In this document: positions 59,901 through 64,000 of the stretch, in pieces
Numbering within the stretch: position 1 is the first letter of the stretch
Layout of the letters: each line of letters begins with the position of its first letter
Assembly (NCBI RefSeq): GCF_000224145.3
Contig: NC_020173.2
Span: 2,487,096-2,551,095, forward strand
Reading direction: 5' to 3'
Length of the DNA: 64,000 nucleotides
Origin: Ciona intestinalis
Taxonomy: Eukaryota > Chordata > Ascidiacea > Phlebobranchia > Cionidae
The notes under the pieces: generated by a model
What the model saw: only the letters and a program-made list of their open reading frames with translations
What the model was told of the DNA's origin: nothing
Databases searched by the model: none
Made by a program: the position numbers and the translations under genes

Positions 59901-62900
59901 TTTTGTTTCATACATTTCATGATTTGCCATAAATGTAACTTTGTGGGTGATTGTTTTTCTGTATTGNNNNNNNNNNNNNNNNNNNNNNNNNNNNNNNNNN
60001 NNNNNNNNNNNNNNNNNNNNNNNNNNNNNNNNNNNNNNNNNNNNNNNNNNNNNNNNNNNNNNNNNNNNNNNNNNNNNNNNNNNNNNNNNNNNNNNNNNNN
60101 NNNNNNNNNNNNNNNNNNNNNNNNNNNNNNNNNNNNNNNNNNNNNNNNNNNNNNNNNNNNNNNNNNNNNNNNNNNNNNNNNNNNNNNNNNNNNNNNNNNN
60201 NNNNNNNNNNNNNNNNNNNNNNNNNNNNNNNNNNNNNNNNNNNNNNNNNNNNNNNNNNNNNNNNNNNNNNNNNNNNNNNNNNNNNNNNNNNNNNNNNNNN
60301 NNNNNNNNNNNNNNNNNNNNNNNNNNNNNNNNNNNNNNNNNNNNNNNNNNNNNNNNNNNNNNNNNNNNNNNNNNNNNNNNNNNNNNNNNNNNNNNNNNNN
60401 NNNNNNNNNNNNNNNNNNNNNNNNNNNNNNNNNNNNNNNNNNNNNNNNNNNNNNNNNNNNNNNNNNNNNNNNNNNNNNNNNNNNNNNNNNNNNNNNNNNN
60501 NNNNNNNNNNNNNNNNNNNNNNNNATTTTGACCGAACGCATACACAGAGAATATTTATTATTGTAAAAAAAATTGTTAAATTTTTTTAAAAAGAACGTAA
60601 CAATAAATATTATAACATCTAACATGTGCATACACCAAAAAGACAAAAACATAATAATTAAATGAAATAATACAAAACTCTGACCATAGTAGCAGAAGTG
60701 AGCTTTGAACCCAGTCAACCAATGACCTATATTGTAAGTAAGTATGCAAGGTATGCATGCATGTCCTAGAACAGGTTATAATACCTGATGTGCATGGTCT
60801 GGGCACACACAGTACAGGGTAAATTGGTGATAATACATCAATTAAAAGTAAGAACATTGGGTATGGTCCAAAAATCACCCTGGTTGTTTAAAAAAAAGAA
60901 AAAAAAAAAAAAAAATTCATTTCCTATTAATACGATCATACACGCCATAGTGTTTCCAAATTGTAATGACCTGTATACAGATCTGTGGCATAGCAGGATG
61001 ATAGTGCGTGCTAACGGCAACACTGGGTGGTGGAAGTTTAATAATTGAGTCAACATTGGATAAAATATCGATGTGCATTTTTAGGAAAGTTGGGTGAATT
61101 AGAGTGAGGTTCACCTGGAATGTAAACAATACATTTAAAGATATATAGTGAACATATGTTTATAGGCATGAAACCTTCGGTAGCAGGATTTACGCTTTAG
61201 GTCTTAACAATACATTTAATTTATACTCTTTTTGCATGGTAAGTTTTAAGCGCGTAAGTACTCGCAAAAACAAAGTTAGCACGCATAAGGTCATACGTGT
61301 GTCATCCACTGTAGGAGGTTGGTTGTTACTCATATTATGCGTGTGAACAGAAATATGGTGGAAGGACAGTTTAACTTTTAACATCCTAATCTTCTTTGGG
61401 TATAATTTTACAGTTTTTAGTTGATGATAGCACCAGAAAATTTCATAAATTGTATTATAAACATGCTTTAACAATATTGGGCTAAAATAAATGAATTTAA
61501 CCCTGAATTTTTGGAACCGCATTAATTAATAAACATTAGAACCAATGAGATGAAATTTGAGAGTGTGAAACAGATTCTATTGTGACTATGAATATTACTA
61601 ATTAACAGTAATTTGTAAAAAAAATGACAGAATACATAATTATGAAATACAACAAAACTTGGTGCGCAAACTGTAAAATATGACATGGAAATTAAAATCT
61701 TGTTGGACACATTACTTACTGAGGTCACATCTGTTTTTTGTTCCAAAGTAATCACATTCCCCCATGTTTTTAGGGTGGTTTGAATATCAATGTAATCGCA
61801 CATAGCAGCTTGGTTAGGTTCAGTAACATGAACAGATGAATATAATTCCTGGCTCAGTTGGTATTTCTGGAGAATTTATAGTTAATATTGTGGTGCATGG
61901 TTGTAACATGGATGTCTTGGTATTTGTACAACAGACATAAATGGTGTATTTATACACTTCATGCTCACTGTCAAGTTATAACACGGGTGCTTCTTATACA
62001 CCAGACATACATGGTGTATTCACTATTCATACACCTCATGTTCACCATTAAGTTCTATCTTGGGTGTCTTCTTATGCACCAAACACACATGGTGTATTCA
62101 TTATACACCACATGCTCACTATTAAATTATGACATGGGTGTCTTCTTATGCACCAGGCACAGATGGTGATTCATACACATCGTGCTCACTATTTAAATTA
62201 TAACCTAAATGGAAAAAAACACATTTTCAGCAAAATTACAATTAATTAAAGCCCCTCTATGACATCACCTCTTTCTTTGTGGCATCACTATCCCATGTAA
62301 TCCTCAAACATTGTCCATCCACTCTATCGAATACATACGTCACATTCAGCTCACTTCGAGCATCCACCCTTGCCAACCTTGTATGCTTATGGCTTCTACC
62401 ACTCCCATAATACAACACATTATCATCAGTTTGAATCAACCATTGACTGTGGTCTGGAAGGATAAACAGTTTGTTAAAATAGTGAATTTTAAAAATAAAT
62501 GAATGAATGTAACTTATGTATTCCCCGTGGCCGGCAACAATAACATGGGTGCTCAGTTTTATACATCTGGTGCCAGGTAACGAGTTACCATGCATGTAGA
62601 GAGATTGTACATTAAAGGTAGATTTTTATAGTTGGTTTACAAAATGCCATTGATGCATACTGTTTATGGGTACCAAAGTATATGAAACCATTTACCACAA
62701 ACTTAACTTTTCTTAGTAAATTCATGATGTTTACAAAGCTGCCACCAGATTTTCACCATCTAAATATTTACAGAGAATGACTGACATCTACAGTTATGTA
62801 TGTATAAAATGACAAACATAGACAAAAATGTATGCGCAAAACAATGACATTCCACAATGTGACAATATCCTTTTTTGTTTTATTTTACAAATTCATCCTA

Positions 62901-64000
62901 ATTTTCACCGTCTGCACACGCACAAAGTAACATATTTACAAAGATTTATGTACATATATTCAATCCACTCACCATGGTTGAAAATGACAGATTTGATTGA
63001 ATTAATTTCAGTGAAGTTTCCTTTATCTCTACCCTCGTTATAGAAATAGTATATATTTGTTTTATCCCATAGAACTAGACTGTGGTAGACTGTGCTTATG
63101 AATGCAAAGTTTAAACCATCTGAAAAAAAGAAATGTGAATATTTCTTTGTTTATGTTTGCAAAACAACACTTTAAATTGAAATGCCAAGTTCTTGCAGTG
63201 AAAACTTAATCTGAATACTGCAGTTAATAAAACATATATATCTACCCAAAAAATTATGGTATTTGGTTGTAGGCATGTCTGTTTATCCACACACTGTAGC
63301 TTCAGTAACTCAAATGCGGGCATAGGGGTAGCAACCATGGATAAGTCACTCAAGTTCCCACCCACAGGGATATATGACCAAAGGTTATGCCTGTTGATCC
63401 ACACACTGTAATAGCTTCAGTAACTGGACTGTGTGCATGGGAGGGGCAACCGTAGGTAAGTTACCCAAGTTTCCCCAAAAAAACATGTTAGATTTGCCTA
63501 ATCTACACTTACCAGTAGATAAAACATGTTGAAGAAATCCAAAGTCTTTACAATGCATAGTTTTGTTGACCTGTGGGCCATACTTAAACTTGCATATTAT
63601 AAGATATTTATGTTGTTCATCAACCAATGTGAGAGCAAGATTACCAGGCACAACACTCAGGGAGAGTTTTTCAATTTCAGAACCTAAAAACAGAAACAAA
63701 TAACTAAAAACTAAAAGATGTGTTTTGCACATAAAATGTCGCAAGAGCTGCTATACAAAACAATATAATATGCTTGTTAGCAACAGTGTTTTCATTTTAC
63801 CTGAATGTTTATCTTCCATTTTTAAATTCTCCCATCTATTCGTCAAAAATCGGTCCAAGAAATAAATCTTTGTTTTGCTCCATGTTATTATGATGTCACT
63901 TTCAAGAGTGAGGTATTGACTTTGTCGGTCGTTGATTAAACAATTTGGTGAAGTAGCTAGTCCGATCAAACTGTCAATCAAACCGGGAATTAAAATTTCC
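56994..64000 (-). CDS. Large type I membrane protein, possible CatSper auxiliary subunit; 5' part outside window
   Basis: Minus-strand exons, partly hidden by two gaps: 63801-64000 (continues beyond the edge), 63513-63683, 62973-63119, 62269-62453, 61720-61866, 60971-61114, [gap], 59718-59776, 59432-59466, 58840-58997, 58362-58432, from 57827 into the gap, and 56994-57131. Phases agree across every visible junction. The N-terminal part has repeated blade-like segments (ESDIIITWSKTKIYFLDRF, HSLVLWDKTNIYYFYNEG), the middle is Cys-containing (INITCPIGLHLRL, EYCGQHYMEDGECMINMGDY, CYLCSEFRFP, SACPCKLSKF), and the end is one membrane helix (VLWEYVVILVFILISVVSLA) with a short KETKKKLK tail. This layout resembles CatSper beta/gamma/delta/epsilon, sperm calcium-channel subunits with an extracellular propeller and one C-terminal helix. 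That assignment is tentative. Donor gtcatt after 60971 is weak. Confidence 0.6.
57132..57718. other. Assembly gap (587 N)
   Basis: It hides the junction between the exon starting at 57827 and the final membrane-helix exon. Confidence 1.
57905..58320 (-). repeat. ~70-bp dispersed tandem repeat, array 4 (last gene)
   Basis: Five to six units in inverse orientation with atgctcactgtcaagttata, acatgggtgtcttcttat and acacatggtgtgttcat. Spacing about 70-82 bp. Confidence 0.9.
59038..59330 (+). repeat. ~70-bp dispersed tandem repeat, array 5 (last gene)
   Basis: Three to four units in plus orientation with ttataacttgacagagagca, gtgtataagaagttatc and aatacacaatgtgtgtctgg. Same gene as arrays 4 and 6 but opposite orientation. 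Confidence 0.85.
59870..59966 (-). mobile_element. SINE tail, cut by a gap
   Basis: tatagcacaggtgttttgtt, catacatttcatg and aactttgtgggtgattg match the distal half of the minus-oriented SINE. The rest falls into the gap at 59967. Confidence 0.65.
59967..60524. other. Assembly gap (558 N)
   Basis: Begins inside a SINE. It may hide one phase-0 exon of the last gene between 60971 and 59776, although the flanking phases also fit with none. Confidence 1.
61885..62210 (-). repeat. ~70-bp dispersed tandem repeat, array 6 (last gene)
   Basis: Four units in inverse orientation with catgctcactgtcaagttat, gtcttcttatgcaccagaca-like and acatggtgtattcat. Same family as arrays 1-5. Confidence 0.88.
62500..62600 (-). 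mobile_element. SINE tail fragment (one of several)
   Basis: gaatgaatgtaacttatgta, ggccggcaacaat and aacgagttaccatgca mark the SINE tail. Similar short tails lie at about 7400-7490 (+), 27365-27470 (-), 27735-27830 (-), 29878-29975 (-), 30288-30400 (-), 34010-34110 (-), 36625-36725 (-), 37795-37885 (+) and 47345-47445 (+). An isolated head is at 32375-32465 (-). Confidence 0.65.
63265..63475 (+). repeat. ~115-bp tandem repeat, 2 units (last gene)
   Basis: Units share tgtttatccacacactgta or its variant, agcttcagtaact, catgggaggggcaacc and gtaagttacccaag. Clearly related to 39845-40075 in the MAM/EGF gene. Confidence 0.8.

Noticed and set aside
60892-60914. A-rich run as a polyA tail of a retroposed gene
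   Set aside because: No coding or UTR-like sequence precedes it on the plus strand; it lies in an intron of the last gene.

Overview
The window looks like nuclear DNA of an ascidian of the Ciona type. It is AT-rich, its genes are compact with short introns, its proteins are deuterostome-like, and it is dense in one tRNA-derived SINE family and one roughly 190-bp MITE family whose ends read like gtggggaagatgggacacc. I found eleven protein-coding genes. Two are cut by the window edges. No viral elements, CRISPR arrays, tRNA or rRNA genes were seen.

Layout, left to right. (1) 153-2983 (+): C-terminal exons of a plasma-membrane calcium ATPase (ATP2B/PMCA), with what looks like an alternative terminal exon at 971-1147 that splits the calmodulin-binding site. 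(2) 5146-5637 (-): a single-exon cold-shock protein of the CARHSP1/CSDC2 type. (3) 8630-11941 (+): a secreted fibrinogen-domain protein with a frame break in one exon. (4) 16377-19802 (-): a FAM107-family coiled-coil protein. (5) 20805-27648 (-): a 14-exon, 669-residue, membrane-anchored three-domain multicopper oxidase with all four copper motifs. (6) 29316-30922 (+): a small secreted protein with two trefoil domains. (7) 31545-45790 (-): a 23-exon, 1243-residue receptor-like protein with 4 MAM domains, 10 EGF domains, a Thr-rich mucin-like stalk, one membrane helix and an NPXY tail. (8) 46581-50791 (+): UBXN7. (9) 52259-54089 (-): AGTRAP. (10) 54843-56156 (+): an intronless BORA, the Aurora-A activator. 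(11) 56994-64000 (-): the 3' part of a large type I membrane protein, possibly a CatSper auxiliary subunit.

The exon chains of genes 4 to 9 were built by following GT-AG (once GC-AG) junctions and phases. Each closes to a whole number of codons, which is strong internal support. Genes 3 and 5 to 7 form a 37-kb run of secreted or surface proteins (fibrinogen-like, oxidase, trefoil, MAM/EGF/mucin), interrupted by FAM107. Genes 7/8 and 9/10 are head-to-head pairs with about 750 to 800 bp between start codons. Genes 6/7 converge.

The non-coding part is full of repeats: SINEs, MITEs, two hAT-like TIR elements, a dispersed ~70-bp tandem repeat in introns of three unrelated genes, a ~120-bp tandem array in an oxidase intron, a ~115-bp tandem repeat shared by two genes, a folded 9-bp minisatellite and a perfect 70-bp duplication. 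At least four of the five assembly gaps abut SINE, MITE or satellite sequence.
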